Shown: positions 1-11,403, counted from the first letter of the stretch. The stretch: 64,000 nt of DNA from Lithodes maja (GCA_037953745.1 JBAKBP010004293.1:37501-101500); one strand, 5' to 3'. Translations and numbers: made by a program. The notes: generated by a model not told the origin, from the sequence alone.

Positions 1-837
1 CTGGGGGCTGGAGCTGTGTTTATAGGCTCGGTTCTGGACCCTGTAGGCCATAGGGATCTCGAATCTTATGGAATTATTTGAGCTCTCAATAGATATGGGG
101 ACTATGTAAGGTGGTGATTACTGTTGTGGCACATGGCTATAGGAAGCCTTCATATGTGATATAACTGAGCCTTAGTACGAGGTATTATTTTGGCTATACT
201 GGAAGTATTTAGGGGAGGGAGACTGGATCTACCTTGCGGAGAGGACTGGGACAGCTGTGATAGGGGCGTCTCTCTTATATGGTTCAGTCGTCATTCTATG
301 GTATAGCTGAGGTGCTAATTTAATTATCCGAGTATGCAAGAAAAGTGAATGGGTTATTGTGAGTAAATAGAAGTTAGTAAGGGGGTTAGACATGCATGGT
401 TAGTTCATTGATAGGAAGAATTCCTGTGCTACCTGGCAATGACCCGGAAGTCAAAACAGGGGTCAGGTATACCTCCGCAGGGGTGGGGGTCTCCCTCCTC
501 GGGTGGGTAAAAAAGGGGGCTAGGTGCCCTTTCTCTGGAATGGTCGTCCGGCGGCTGTGGGTAGGGCTTGCCATATCACCAGTGTTTGTAATAACCCTCT
601 GTGTATGAGACAGATGTGGGTGTCCTTAATACCAAAACCGAAGGTGCCTTGGCTAGCTGGTTTTAATCGGTTGGTTATTAATTGTATGGTTTGCTGGATG
701 TGGTGGAGACTGGGTTGCTAACTCTGCCACATTTATCTGGAAGTATGGCAATAGAAGTTAGTTACTGGCGAGGCGGCTAGCCTCGCACCGACGACCATTG
801 GGTGCAGGGTTGTGAATGGGTTGTAAGAGAATAGATG
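1..837. other. Unassigned spacer
   Basis: I see no convincing gene, tRNA or terminal-repeat structure here. Short open frames (396-608 and 524-721 on the plus strand, 386-574 on the minus strand) overlap one another and show no domain. The stretch ends at the target-site duplication of the solo LTR. Confidence 0.6.
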
Positions 838-842
838 GCATG

Positions 843-1229
843 TGTAATGCCCTCGAAAATGTCCCGCAACCCCAATAATGTACTACCCGAGTTGACGTCA
901 GGTATAGCGTAAAATAGTCGTGGATGGTAAGTCCAATAAACTCATCACGTGAAAACACCACGAGACTATCACCTGGTTCTTAAAAATCGGACTAAGGTTG
1001 CTATACTTTTAGTACGTCCGTGGTAGTACAGTGGGTTAGTGCGCGGGCCTGGTGGTGATGGTTGAGTCACTAACCAGGGTTCGAACCCCACCCAAGGCAT
1101 CTCAAAACCTGTGGGTTTTTAGGAGGGTTAAATTCCCTTCAGAGGTTCGTGCCCCGCGCCAGGTACCAGGAAAGGTTGATCCTAAAGTGGGCCTTGGGAT
1201 ATTTCGGTCCAGAAAAACCTAGCATTTCA
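843..1229 (+). mobile_element. Solo LTR of an LTR retrotransposon (short subfamily)
   Basis: A 387-bp unit starts TGTAATGCC and ends GCATTTCA, the TG...CA form of an LTR. It is flanked by a perfect 5-bp target-site duplication, GCATG (838-842 and 1230-1234), as expected from retroviral-type integrase. The same unit recurs at 16049 and four times in 5952-8367, where a primer-binding site follows it; that identifies it as an LTR. It contains a CRE-like TGACGTCA (893-900), an AATAAA, and a tRNA-like segment with a GGTTCGAACCC B box (about 1077-1087). It lacks the 60-bp internal duplication of the long subfamily. The open frame at 758-961 is part of this repeat, not a gene. Confidence 0.85.
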
Positions 1230-1234
1230 GCATG

Positions 1235-4200
1235 CAAGGGGTTAGTAAAGTTCTAATGTTGTTCCAGCCTACTAAGGGAAGGTAGGCTGGATAGGAGTAT
1301 ATAATATAAAAAAGGTTGGAGAGCGTTAGCAACGGAAAAATCAAGGATCTTCAAGAAATATGAGAGGGGGGGAGTTCAGGGGGGCTACGTGGAAATTTGA
1401 CCCTAAGGTCTCTGGGCGTGGGGGTGGCATTAGGCTACAGTTGATATTGGAGTTTGAAAGGACAGTAAAATTACGTTAGCCAAATGCTACCGGGGGATGC
1501 AACTATGGGGTGGTATATGAGTCTGGAAAAGATAGAATCATGTGGACTGTGGGGCTGTGGGGGGAGAAGGAGGTTAACTGTAGGTGTGTGCTTGACTGGA
1601 TAAAGTAAGGAAAAACATGGTGTATTATTACTCGTCAATACGAGGGGTTATGGACACTATTAGTTGGCACGAGTTTTTGTACTGTGACGTTAACCACTCC
1701 GTTAGAACCACATGGCTTGTCGTACAGTGACTCGCTAGGATCGCCAGGGCAGTGGATGGGGCTACAGTTTATGTATTAGAGTGTGCTTTATTTCATATGA
1801 AAGCTCGTGTCATGGGCAGTCCAGAAAGGCTCTTTGTTTGCACCCATGTCCAGGCTCTATATATTGAATTGTAAAGTATATATTTTATCATTAACTAGTA
1901 ATGATGGGATCTGGGAGAGAGAGAGAGAGAGTAGAACAGAGTGAGAGGGGGCGCGCAGTGTTTTTGTCCCGCTCGATGACGTCACGGCTGGCTGCCTCGC
2001 GGGGGTTGGTGGAGAGAGGCCCTTACCATGCTGCAAGCTCTTGCTAGTGGCTAGTGGACTTGTAACCGCTTTTTCCCCACGCACCTCGAGCTAGTGCAAG
2101 TATATATACAGTTCCTCGCCACTCTCTCCCTCAGATCTGGTTTCTAGAACGCACCCATCTTTTTTCCCTTGCTATCTGTCCCCGCTCCGTACCTGAGAAT
2201 CTTTTCCTCTGCCTATCTCTCTCATTTTCCATATCTTTCACCACCTTTTATTAATATTATACCCCCTCTGGTTAACTCTGCAAAATCAGCTTCATGCTGG
2301 CCAGTTGTATTGTGCGTTAAGGTCTGATATAACCTATGTATGTTAGTTGTTAAGATAAGTGGATCACGAAGCATTGGTTGGCATTTATATTGTTTAGTAC
2401 TGCTTCCTTTAGTTATTAGTGTTCTGCTGGATTAGATAATGCTAGACTAGGAGTCTGATATTATAAGGTATTGTTTCCTATGAGTGCTGGCTTCAGTTAA
2501 AAGCGGCACGACATACCTGAGAACTGGAGTTGATTGAGTAAATTCTAGTCTGTGTGCCATTGAGAGTAGAGCATGCACGAATGAGGGTTTTTTGCCTATA
2601 CCATTCTGCACTGTTCTAGTCTCGATTGTTTGTCTTTGAGGTACGCCAGGAGAACGCTTAATACTTCGGTATTAAGGTTTCTCAAGAGAGCTACCCTTCA
2701 TTATAACGTAATATTTGACGCACAGACTTGAGATTTGTACTAGGCTATGCAGCATGACATGCACACCAGTATCTCGTATCATTGACTCTAACTAGACTTT
2801 ATCAGTCACAGTAGACATTAAGTATATTAACCTAATTACTCTTTTTATGCATACCTATTTATGATTACACAAGCATTTCGCAGCATAGTTTGATGTATTG
2901 AGACACAAACGTCTTAGGCTCTTTTTGTTGATAGGAATACTGCATTGTCGTGGCGATTATTATTATTGTTGTAGTGTTTAGGATATTCTTGGCTCCGACG
3001 GCATTATATATTCTGCCTTTTTGTGTGAATAGCCTGCACGAACATTGTTCCGCTGCGTGCCTTTTTGGGTTCCATTTCCGATACGAGCATCTTTATAGCA
3101 TCTAACATTTAAAGAAGATTCCTTGTTAGTGTTGAAGGACTTTAGTGCACTTTCTTTCATGCAGGAGTGCCTGACATTTATTGATTAAAGTAACGTAAGC
3201 TGTAGCTTCTCTTACCACCTTACTTTGCATACCGTAACCAAGCACCTTCGGTTATAGGTAGTAATAGGCTGTTTTCACATAACATTAAGCCTAGAGTAGA
3301 CGCACATTTATTGAGAGTTTGATAGCCTATTATTGCATATAGAACTCTGTAGAGTATTTGTGTTCTTTGTTCACTGGGAATACACATCAGAGGTTGGAGC
3401 TAGCGCTTTCCGTTGTAACATTTATGCCATTACTAGTCCAATGAATAAGAGCCCTGATATATTTGAACCCCAGTCGTAACAGTACGTCTAGTTGCCCCTG
3501 GGAACTGCGTTTTCTATGAACTATAGACCAAAGAAAAACGGCAGTTCGTAGGGGTACTTCGTTATTGTTTCGAGGTACTATGATAGATACTGGTAACAAA
3601 GGTTATCTATACAATCTCTGGTTGGGGTAAGAATTGGAGTTACAGCATGGTGGCTAACATCTGTAGTCATGGCTGTCTAGGTCTTACGGGGGCAATGGTG
3701 GCAATGGCAATGGTCACTGGTGTACCCGTGGGTATCTTAACCTCTCATGAATTTGGACAAGGGGTTTTTAACCTCTACTTCTCGGATGGAAGAACGTACA
3801 TAGATATATGGCTGTCTGATTGGTTGGCATTGGCTCAACCTAGGGACAGGACATGGGTGTTTTTAATATGAATGTATATATTCCTGTTCATCATCATGTA
3901 GGTAGAGTCGGGCGGGTAAGAGGTGTAAGACACGAAGCAAATTGGCGTAGTGTGGACTGTGGATACGAAGGAGGTGAGTGGAAGACGTATAACAATTGTG
4001 GAAAAGTAAATGGAAAAGATGAACAAAATGGCGGATAAAGATACTTAACCTAAGGATTGAATACATAGATTTATGGGGGCGATTGGTCTTCAGAAACTTA
4101 GTCTGGCAAGACAAGGTATGTTAGGGTATGTTGATATTAATATCTTAAACTTAGGGACAGAGCATGGGTGTATTAACTTTAAGGTGTATTTATGTTCGTC

Positions 4201-4937
4201 ATCATGTAGATAGAGGTGTAGGACACGAGGGGTAGTGTATGTGAGGTGTGGAAAACGGTAAGTTTAGAAGGGGTAGGTAGGTGTGGTTTGGAGCTGCTTA
4301 GCCCTGTGGGCTTGGGCCTGTCTGAATTGGTTGGCTCGGTCAGCTGGTCCTTTCGTTCTGTGGACCTTTCTTTCGGGTGTTTCTGTGTGGTGTTCGCTCG
4401 TGGCTTCTGTGGTGGGCTTCTCGTTCTGGGGCATTTTAATCATTGTGCTATTCTGCATCATAACTTTCAAACGCTCATTATGACATCTTATTTAACATTG
4501 AATTCCTTAAAAAAGTGCGCTTTTACTTATGGTACATACTCTTCATATGCAGCACCACATAATCATTAGGAGATTATCGGAAAAAATACACTAATTTAAC
4601 CTAATCAAACAAAATATAACCTAAAGGGGACGGGAGTACCTACTAATGATACGATAATTGGTTAGGTTGTCATGGTTTGATTAATCATGATAATTAATCT
4701 ATATAAGTCCACGAAAATACTTTATAATATCACATTGTGTCGGTAAAAGTGCATCCGCTCATAATAATCAAGCAATGTAATCGAAAACATGACAAGTATA
4801 CATTAGGCGGGGAAAATAGAGTATAGCACAGCGATGGACTAATTAGTTATCCCTTACGTTAGCCCTCAATCTCCGTTTTCTTTCGATACGGCATTCTGTG
4901 TTGGTTTATTATTTTTCTATAATATTATTTCATCATG
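1235..4937. other. Spacer without a recognised gene
   Basis: No coding region with domain support was found in 3.7 kb. It holds a short (GA)n microsatellite at about 1914-1931, a CRE-like TGACGTCA at 1977-1984, a TATATATA tract near 2101, and two diverged copies of one segment (about 3838-3960 and 4148-4250) sharing 'agggacag..catgggtgt' and 'catcatgtag'. Small overlapping open frames at 3.6-4.6 kb fall in these repeats on both strands and look spurious. Confidence 0.5.
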
Positions 4938-5158
4938 CAGGCTTGGAGTAATTACATTTGCTTTGTGTCAATTACAATTAAAATTACTTGTCCTATTATT
5001 CAATTACAATTACAACTACAATTACAAGGAAGGAACAAAATGCTAAATACAATTACAATTATTCAGTTTTAATATTTCCAAATTACAACTACAATTGGAA
5101 TTACATTAAAATGAGTAATTAATGACATTACAATTAAATTACAACTACTCCAAGCCTG
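4938..5158. mobile_element. AT-rich terminal-inverted-repeat element (MITE-like)
   Basis: The ends are inverted copies of CAGGCTTGGAGT (left at 4938, right ending at 5158). The 221-bp interior is built from ATTACAATTACA-type motifs that can fold on themselves. It encodes nothing. I could not find a clean target-site duplication, so the superfamily is open; CAGG-type ends would suit a hAT-like MITE. Confidence 0.5.
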
Positions 5159-5282
5159 CGAAGTGACATGTTACACGAAACGTAGCACTCACACGTCCAG
5201 TTGTCCTAGTGTTACCAATTTAGCGGATTTTCCACTAGATGTAGAATATTTGCATATTGATCTAGCGGAAAAAAACTTAACA

Positions 5283-5357
5283 GTTTTGGTGGTGTAATGG
5301 TTAAAAGTTTTTACAAATTTGTGTGTGATAACCCAGGTTCGAATCCCGGTGGATCAC
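5283..5357 (+). repeat. tRNA-like SINE head or decayed tRNA pseudogene
   Basis: The stretch has an A-box-like 'tggtgtaatggtta' followed about 40 bp on by a good B box, GGTTCGAATCC, and then a CCCGGT stem side. That is the layout of a tRNA or a tRNA-derived SINE. The anticodon region is AT-rich and does not fold cleanly, so a working tRNA is unlikely. No matching copy of this head was noticed elsewhere in the window. Confidence 0.45.
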
Positions 5358-5600
5358 ATAGAGCCTAGCCTATATGCTCTCATTAACCCCTTGAAGCTCT
5401 GACGCGTTTTAGAAGTATATTTTAGCTATCATTAGACGATGTTATGCAACTTAAGAAGGATCTGTGGGTATTAAGAGGGTAAAGACTCTCTCAATCAACC
5501 CTCTGACTTCCATATATCCTTCCTTATCTGAATAAAATCGTCTAATAATTACCAGAAAACAAAACATAAATGCGTATTGGAGTTTGAAAGGGTTAATATT

Positions 5601-5766
5601 TGTTTTTTTCCAGTTTGAATGTCCAAAGTCCAATGTCCAAAGTCCAATATCCAACAACTTTCAGTTTTTTATTGGATATTCAACTCTAGGCTAATCAATA
5701 TCTAGTAGTTTGAATTTTTTTGTTTTTCAGTTTGAATGTCCAAAGTCCAATGTCCAAAGTCCATAT

Positions 5767-5797
<31 letters not shown>

Positions 5798-5951
5798 CAG
5801 TTTGAATGTCCAAAGTCCAATGTCCAAAGTCCAATATCCAACAACTTTCAGTTTTTTATTGGATATTCAACTCGAGGCTAATCAATATCTAGTAGTTTGA
5901 TTTTTTTTTTTTCAGTTTGAATGTCCAAAGTCCAATGTCCAAAGTCCATAT
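5601..5951 (+). repeat. Satellite array, left part
   Basis: This is the left end of a tandem array built on 'tttgaatgtccaaagtcca', 'caatatccaac', 'ttggatattcaact' and 'atctagtagttt', with T-runs of variable length between units. It stops at CATAT (5947-5951), the left target-site duplication of the composite LTR element. The array resumes in register at 8368. Confidence 0.9.
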
Positions 5952-6401
5952 TGTAATGCCCTCGAAAATGTCCCGCACCCACAATAATACTAACCGGAGT
6001 TGACGTCAGGTATAGCGTAAAATAGTCGTAGATGGTAAGTCCAATAAACTCGTCTCGAGAGACTATCACCGTGGTTCGAAAATAGTCGTAGATGGTAAGT
6101 CCAATAAACTCATCTCGAGAGACCATCACCGTGGTTCTTAAAAATCGGACTAAGGTTGCTATACTTTTGTACGTCCGTGGTAGTACAGTGGGTTAGCGCG
6201 CGGGCCTGGTGGTGATGGTGGTGCGTCACTAACCAGGGTTCGAACCCCACCCAAGGCATCTCAAAACCTGTGGGTTTTTAGGGGGGTTAAATTCCCTTCA
6301 GAGGTTCGTACCCCACGCCAGGTACCAGGAAAGGTTGATCCTAAAGGTAGCCTGGGGATAAATTCCCATTCCTATTTAACCTGGAAAAACCTAGCATTTC
6401 A
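5952..6401 (+). mobile_element. LTR a of the composite element
   Basis: A 450-bp LTR, TGTAATGCC...GCATTTCA. It carries TGACGTCA at 6001-6008 and a 60-bp direct duplication (about 6019-6078 and 6079-6138). A tRNA-like segment has an A box at 6181-6192 (TAGTACAGTGGG) and a B box at 6237-6247 (GGTTCGAACCC). Its inner end abuts a truncated gag fragment that runs the opposite way. Confidence 0.85.
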
Positions 6402-6844
6402 TTTTGTTGGTCGTAATCTTCATAGCTATACGTGGATCTCACGTATCTGTAGAGTTGTATGAGGGTCACATTTATATCCCCTTCATACTTGATCTCGTCG
6501 ATTTGTATTATTTTGGGAGAGATGAGGCAACCCAAAAGTGGCCCTAAGGTCCGGATCGCGAGGGATCGAAACTGGTTCCAGGTACTCTCTGGCGTTACCT
6601 GTTTAGCAATTTGGGAAACGGCTTTTCCCAACTGCATAATTTGCAATAATGCAACGGCAATTTTTTCGCGGTCATTTTGAAGTGCCACATCTAACACTGG
6701 TTTTATTATGTCTAAGTAAGTGGCAATATCATACGTGTTTACATCATACTTGGGAATGTGTGAGAGTGGCGGCCAATTTCGCGATGTTGCCATGCTTCTA
6801 CTGTTCCAAACTTGCAGTGTAATGCAACCTTTTATCCGAATCAA
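6402..6844 (-). pseudogene. Truncated gag-like ORF of the LTR element
   Basis: Read on the minus strand, an inverted LTR is followed by a primer-binding-site-like TGGCGGCAGCGG (6848-6862) and then an open frame. The second methionine (about 6793) starts a plausible protein, MATSRNWPPL. The frame runs to about residue 147 of the ORF and is then cut off where the forward LTR begins; the remaining residues of the frame are LTR sequence. Its position right after LTR and primer site is that of gag. It has no zinc knuckle or recognised domain, so the gag call rests on position. It is the only coding cargo in the composite. Confidence 0.55.
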
Positions 6845-6863
6845 GAACCACCGCTGCCGCCAA

Positions 6864-7313
6864 TGAAATGCTAGGTTTTTCCAGGTTAAATAGGAATGGG
6901 AATTTATCCCCAGGCTACCTTTAGGATCAACCTTTCCTGGTACCTGGCGCGGGGTACGAACCTCTGAAGGGAATTTAACCCCCCTAAAAACCCACAGGTT
7001 TTGAGATGCCTTGGGTGGGGTTCGAACCCTGGTTAGTGACGCACCACCATCACCACCAGGCCCGCGCGCTAACCCACTGTACTACCACGGACGTACAAAA
7101 GTATAGCAACCTTAGTCCGATTTTTAAGAACCACGGTGATGGTCTCTCGAGATGAGTTTATTGGACTTACCATCTACGACTATTTTCGAACCACGGTGAT
7201 AGTCTCTCGAGACGAGTTTATTGGACTTACCATCTACGACTATTTTACGCTATACCTGACGTCAACTCGGGTTAGTATTATTGTGGGTGCGGGACATTTT
7301 CGAGGGCATTACA
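6864..7313 (-). mobile_element. LTR b, inverted
   Basis: A reverse-complement copy of the 450-bp LTR. It faces LTR c head to head across 3 bp, making a palindrome with two 450-bp arms. The minus-strand primer site lies just inside its 3' end. Confidence 0.85.
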
Positions 7314-7316
7314 CGG

Positions 7317-7766
7317 TGTAATGCCCTCGAAAATGTCCCGCACCCACAATAATACTAACCCGAGTTGACGTCAGGTATAGCGTAAAATAGTCGTAGATGG
7401 TAAGTCCAATAAACTCGTCTCGAGAGACTATCACCGTGGTTCGAAAATAGTCGTAGATGGTAAGTCCAATAAACTCATCTCGAGAGACCATCACCGTGGT
7501 TCTTAAAAATCGGACTAAGGTTGCTATACTTTTGTACGTCCGTGGTAGTACAGTGGGTTAGCGCGCGGGCCTGGTGGTGATGGTGGTGCGTCACTAACCA
7601 GGGTTCGAACCCCACCCAAGGCATCTCAAAACCTGTGGGTTTTTAGGGGGGTTAAATTCCCTTCAGAGGTTCGTACCCCGCGCCAGGTACCAGGAAAGGT
7701 TGATCCTAAAGGTAGCCTGGGGATAAATTCCCATTCCTATTTAACCTGGAAAAACCTAGCATTTCA
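7317..7766 (+). mobile_element. LTR c
   Basis: A forward 450-bp LTR with TGACGTCA at 7366-7373. It is followed at once by TTGGTGGCAGC (7767-7777), a primer-binding site complementary to a tRNA 3' end of the type GCTGCCACCA. Together with LTR d it forms a miniature element with a 151-bp interior. Confidence 0.85.
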
Positions 7767-7917
7767 TTGGTGGCAGCTAGGGAACGTGACCAGGTAGCTA
7801 CGTGGAGCACCCGTCACGCGAACCCTATACCAAGAATTGAGATGGCTAAGGTAAAAAGGCTACGATACCCTACGACCTTACGAGGCTAGGGACTAGCCTA
7901 ACTAAAAAGGAATGTGG
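7767..7917 (+). other. Leader of the miniature LTR element: primer site to polypurine tract
   Basis: The interval begins with the primer-binding site and ends with purine-rich AAAAAGGAATGTGG directly before LTR d, a plausible polypurine tract for plus-strand priming. It codes for nothing. After the first ten or so bases it differs from the leader next to inverted LTR b, so the two halves of the composite may derive from different parent elements. Confidence 0.6.
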
Positions 7918-8367
7918 TGTAATGCCCTCGAAAATGTCCCGCACCCACAATAATACTAACCCGAGTTGACGTCAGGTATAGCGTAAAATAGTCGTAGATG
8001 GTAAGTCCAATAAACTCGTCTCGAGAGACTATCACCGTGGTTCGAAAATAGTCGTAGATGGTAAGTCCAATAAACTCATCTCGAGAGACCATCACCGTGG
8101 TTCTTAAAAATCGGACTAAGGTTGCTATACTTTTGTACGTCCGTGGTAGTACAGTGGGTTAGCGCGCGGGCCTGGTGGTGATGGTGGTGCGTCACTAACC
8201 AGGGTTCGAACCCCACCCAAGGCATCTCAAAACCTGTGGGTTTTTAGGGGGGTTAAATTCCCTTCAGAGGTTCGTACCCCGCGCCAGGTACCAGGAAAGG
8301 TTGATCCTAAAGGTAGCCTGGGGATAAATTCCCATTCCTATTTAACCTGGAAAAACCTAGCATTTCA
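7918..8367 (+). mobile_element. LTR d, right-hand outer LTR
   Basis: A 450-bp forward LTR ending GCATTTCA, followed by the CATAT target duplication (8368-8372). TGACGTCA is at 7967-7974. Small minus-strand open frames here and in the other three LTRs translate the repeat and are not genes. Confidence 0.85.
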
Positions 8368-8911
8368 CATATCTAGTAGTTTAATATATTTTTTTTTTTT
8401 TTTGAATGTCCAAAGTCCAATGTCCAAAGTCCAATATCCAACAGCTTTCAGTTTTTTATTGGATATTCAACTCTAGGCTAATCAATATCTAGTAGTTTGA
8501 TTTTTTTTTCAGTTTGAATGTCCAAAGTCCAATGTCCAAAGTCCATATCTAGTAGTTTAATATATTTTTTTTTTTCAGTTTGAATGTCCAAAGTCCAATG
8601 TCCAAAGTCCAATATCCAACAACTTTCAGTTTTTTATTGGATATTCAACTCTAGGCTAATCAATATCTAGTAGTTTGAATTTTTTTTTTTCAGTTTGAAT
8701 GTCCAAAGTCCGATGTCCAAAGTCCATATCTAGTAGTTTTTTTTTTTTTTTTTTTTTTCAGTTTGAATGTCCAAAGTCCAATGTCCAAAGTCCAATATCC
8801 AACAACTTTCAGTTTTTTATTGGATATTCAACTCTAGGCTAATCAATATCTAGTAGTTTGAATTTTTTTTTTCAGTTTGAATGTCCAAAGTCCAATGTCC
8901 AAAGTCCATAT

Positions 8912-8942
<31 letters not shown>

Positions 8943-8967
8943 CAGTTTGAATGTCCAAAGTCCATAT

Positions 8968-8998
<31 letters not shown>

Positions 8999-11112
8999 CA
9001 GTTTGAATGTCCAAAGTCCAATGTCCAAAGTCCAATATCCAACAACTTTCAGTTTTTTATTGGATATTCAACTCTAGGCTAATCAATATCTAGTAGTTTG
9101 AATTTTTTTTTTTCAGTTTGAATGTCCAAAGTCCAATGTCCAAAGTCTAATATCCAACAACTTTCAGTTTTTTATTGGATATTCAACTCTAGGCTAATCA
9201 ATATCTAGTAGTTTGAATTTTTTTTTTCAGTTTGAATGTCCAAAGTCCAATGTCCAAAGTCCAATATCCAACAACTTTCAGTTTTTTATTGGATATTCAA
9301 CTCTAGGCTAATCAATATCTAGTAGTTTGAATTTTTTTTTTTTCAGTTTGAATGTCCAAAGTCCAATGTCCAAAGTCCATATCTAGTAGTTTAATATTTT
9401 TTTTTTTTTTTTTTTGAATGTCCAAAGTCCAATGTCCAAAGTCCAATATCCAACAGCTTTCAGTTTTTTATTGGATATTCAACTCTAGGCTAATCAATAT
9501 CTAGTAGTTTGATTTTTTTTTTTCAGTTTGAATGTCCAAAGTCCAATGTCCAAAGTCCATATCTAGTAGTTTAATATTTTTTTTTTTCAGTTTGAATGTC
9601 CTAAGTCCAATGTCCAAAGTCCAATATCCAACAACTTTCAGTTTGTTATTGGATATTCAACTCTAGGCTAATCAATATCTAGTAGTTTGAATTTTTTTTT
9701 TTTTTCAGTTTGAATGTCCAAAGTCCAATGTCCAAAGTCCATATCTAGTAGTTTAATATTTTTTTTTTTTTTTGAATGTCCAAAGTCCAATGTCCAAAGT
9801 CCAATATCCAACAGCTTTCAGTTTTTTATTGGATATTCAACTCTAGGCTAATCAATATCTAGTAGTTTGAATTTTTTTTTTTCAGTTTGAATGTCCAAAG
9901 TCCAATGTCCAAAGTCCATATCTAGTAGTTTTTTTTTTTTTTTTTTTCAGTTTGAATGTCCAAAGTCCAATGTCCAATATCCAACAACTTTCAGTTTTTT
10001 ATTGGATATTCAACTCTAGGCTAATCAATATCTAGTAGTTTGAATTTTTTTTTCAGTTTGAATGTCCAAAGTCCAATGTCCAAAGTCCAATATCCAACAA
10101 CTTTCAGTTTTTTATTGGATATTCAACTCTAGGCTAATCAATATCTAGTAGTTTGAATTTCTTTTTTTTTTCAGTTTGAATGTCCAAAGTCCAATGTCCA
10201 AAGTCCATATCTAGTAGTTTAATATATTTTTTTTTTTTTGAATGTCCAAAGTCCAATGTCCAAAGTCCAATATCCAACAGCTTTCAGTTTTTTATTGGAT
10301 ATTCAACTCTAGGCTAATCAATATCTAGTAGTTTGATTTTTTTTTTTCAGTTTGAATGTCCAAAGTCCAATGTCCAAAGTCCATATCTAGTATTTTTTTT
10401 TTTTTTTTTTTCAGTTTGAATGTCCAAAGTCCAATGTCCAAAGTCCAATATCCAACAACTTTCAGTTTTTTATTGGATATTCAACTCTAGGCTAATCAAT
10501 ATCTAGTAGTTTGAATTTTTTTTTTCAGTTTGAATGTCCAAAGTCCAATGTCCAAAGTCCATATCTAGTAGTTTATTTATTTTTTTTTTTTTTGAATGTC
10601 CAAAGTCCAATATCCAACAGCTTTCAGTTTTTTATTGGATATTCAACTCTAGGCTAATCAATATCTAGTAGTTTGAATTTTTTTCTTTTTCAGTTTGAAT
10701 GTCCAAAGTCCAATGTCCAAAGTCCAATATCCAACAACTTTCAGTTTTTTATTGGATATTCAACTCTAGGCTAATCAATATCTAGTAGTTTGAATTTTTT
10801 TCTTTTTCAGTTTGAATGTCCAAAGGCCAATGTCCAAAGTCCAATATCCAACAACTTTCAGTTTTTTATTGGATATTCAACTCTAGGCTAATCAATATCT
10901 AGTAGTTTGAATTTCTTTTTTTTTTCAGTTTGAATGTCCAAAGTCCAATGTCCAAAGTCCAATATCCAACAACTTTCAGTGTTTTATTGGATATTCAACT
11001 CTAGGCTAATCAATATCTAGTAGTTTGAATTTTTTTTCGTTTTCAGTTTGAATGTCCAAAGTCCAATGTCCAAAGTCCAATATCCAACAGCTTTCAGGAT
11101 TCTATTGGATAT
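8368..11112 (+). repeat. Satellite array, right part
   Basis: The array continues for 2.7 kb. Two unit types alternate irregularly: a long unit of about 115 bp and a short unit of about 70 bp that lacks the 'caatatccaacaactttcag...ttggatattcaact' block. Each unit has a T-run of 8-25 bases followed by CAGTTTGAATGTCC. The long block holds a short inverted repeat, AATATCCAA/TTGGATATT. Minus-strand frames such as 8850-9035 are translated repeats. Confidence 0.9.
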
Positions 11113-11403
11113 TCAGGAATTTCGGGATCATCGGTATTTACTATGGCTTGTTATTCCATAACAACAGGCTACCGGTATATAAAATTATGTTTTTTCTGGT
11201 TAACATTACTTATAATATGAATTTTAATTGTGATAATAGATTTGCCAATAAATATTAAATACAACATAAATAATATACGTATTGATCATACTAAACGTAT
11301 CTAAGCAAACCAGCTTGCTTCGTTCAAGATCGCTTGAGATTCGTCGCTTTGTTTACATCCGAATGTCCAATGTCCAAAGTCCAATATCCAACAACTTTCA
11401 GCC
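11113..11403. other. Non-satellite block closed by a stray satellite piece
   Basis: The array breaks at about 11113 into 250 bp of AT-rich unique sequence. A single satellite piece then returns (about 11361-11401, 'gaatgtccaatgtccaaagt'). This suggests an insertion into, or a rearrangement at, the array edge. No terminal repeats were recognised. Confidence 0.5.

Larger units (their letters stand above)
5952..8367. mobile_element. Composite LTR element with inverted LTRs, inserted in the satellite
   Basis: The unit is flanked by a perfect 5-bp duplication, CATAT (5947-5951 and 8368-8372), and has canonical LTR termini at both outer ends. In order it holds: forward LTR (5952-6401), a minus-strand gag fragment and leader (6402-6863), inverted LTR (6864-7313), a 3-bp CGG spacer, forward LTR (7317-7766), a 151-bp leader (7767-7917), and forward LTR (7918-8367). 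All four LTRs are 450 bp and nearly identical by eye. The outer duplication indicates that the rearranged DNA was integrated as a unit. No pol gene is present, so it is non-autonomous. Confidence 0.85.

Noticed and set aside
5283..5357. Functional tRNA gene
   Set aside because: A and B boxes are present, but the acceptor and anticodon arms do not pair convincingly and the anticodon region is AT-rich.
7136..8095. Repeated small ORFs starting MMVSRDEFIGLTIYDYF
   Set aside because: They are the minus-strand translation of the 60-bp duplicated block of the LTR, present wherever the LTR is.
5601..11112. Regular repeats resembling a CRISPR array
   Set aside because: Units vary in length, have T-runs instead of unique spacers, and the context is eukaryotic; it is a satellite.
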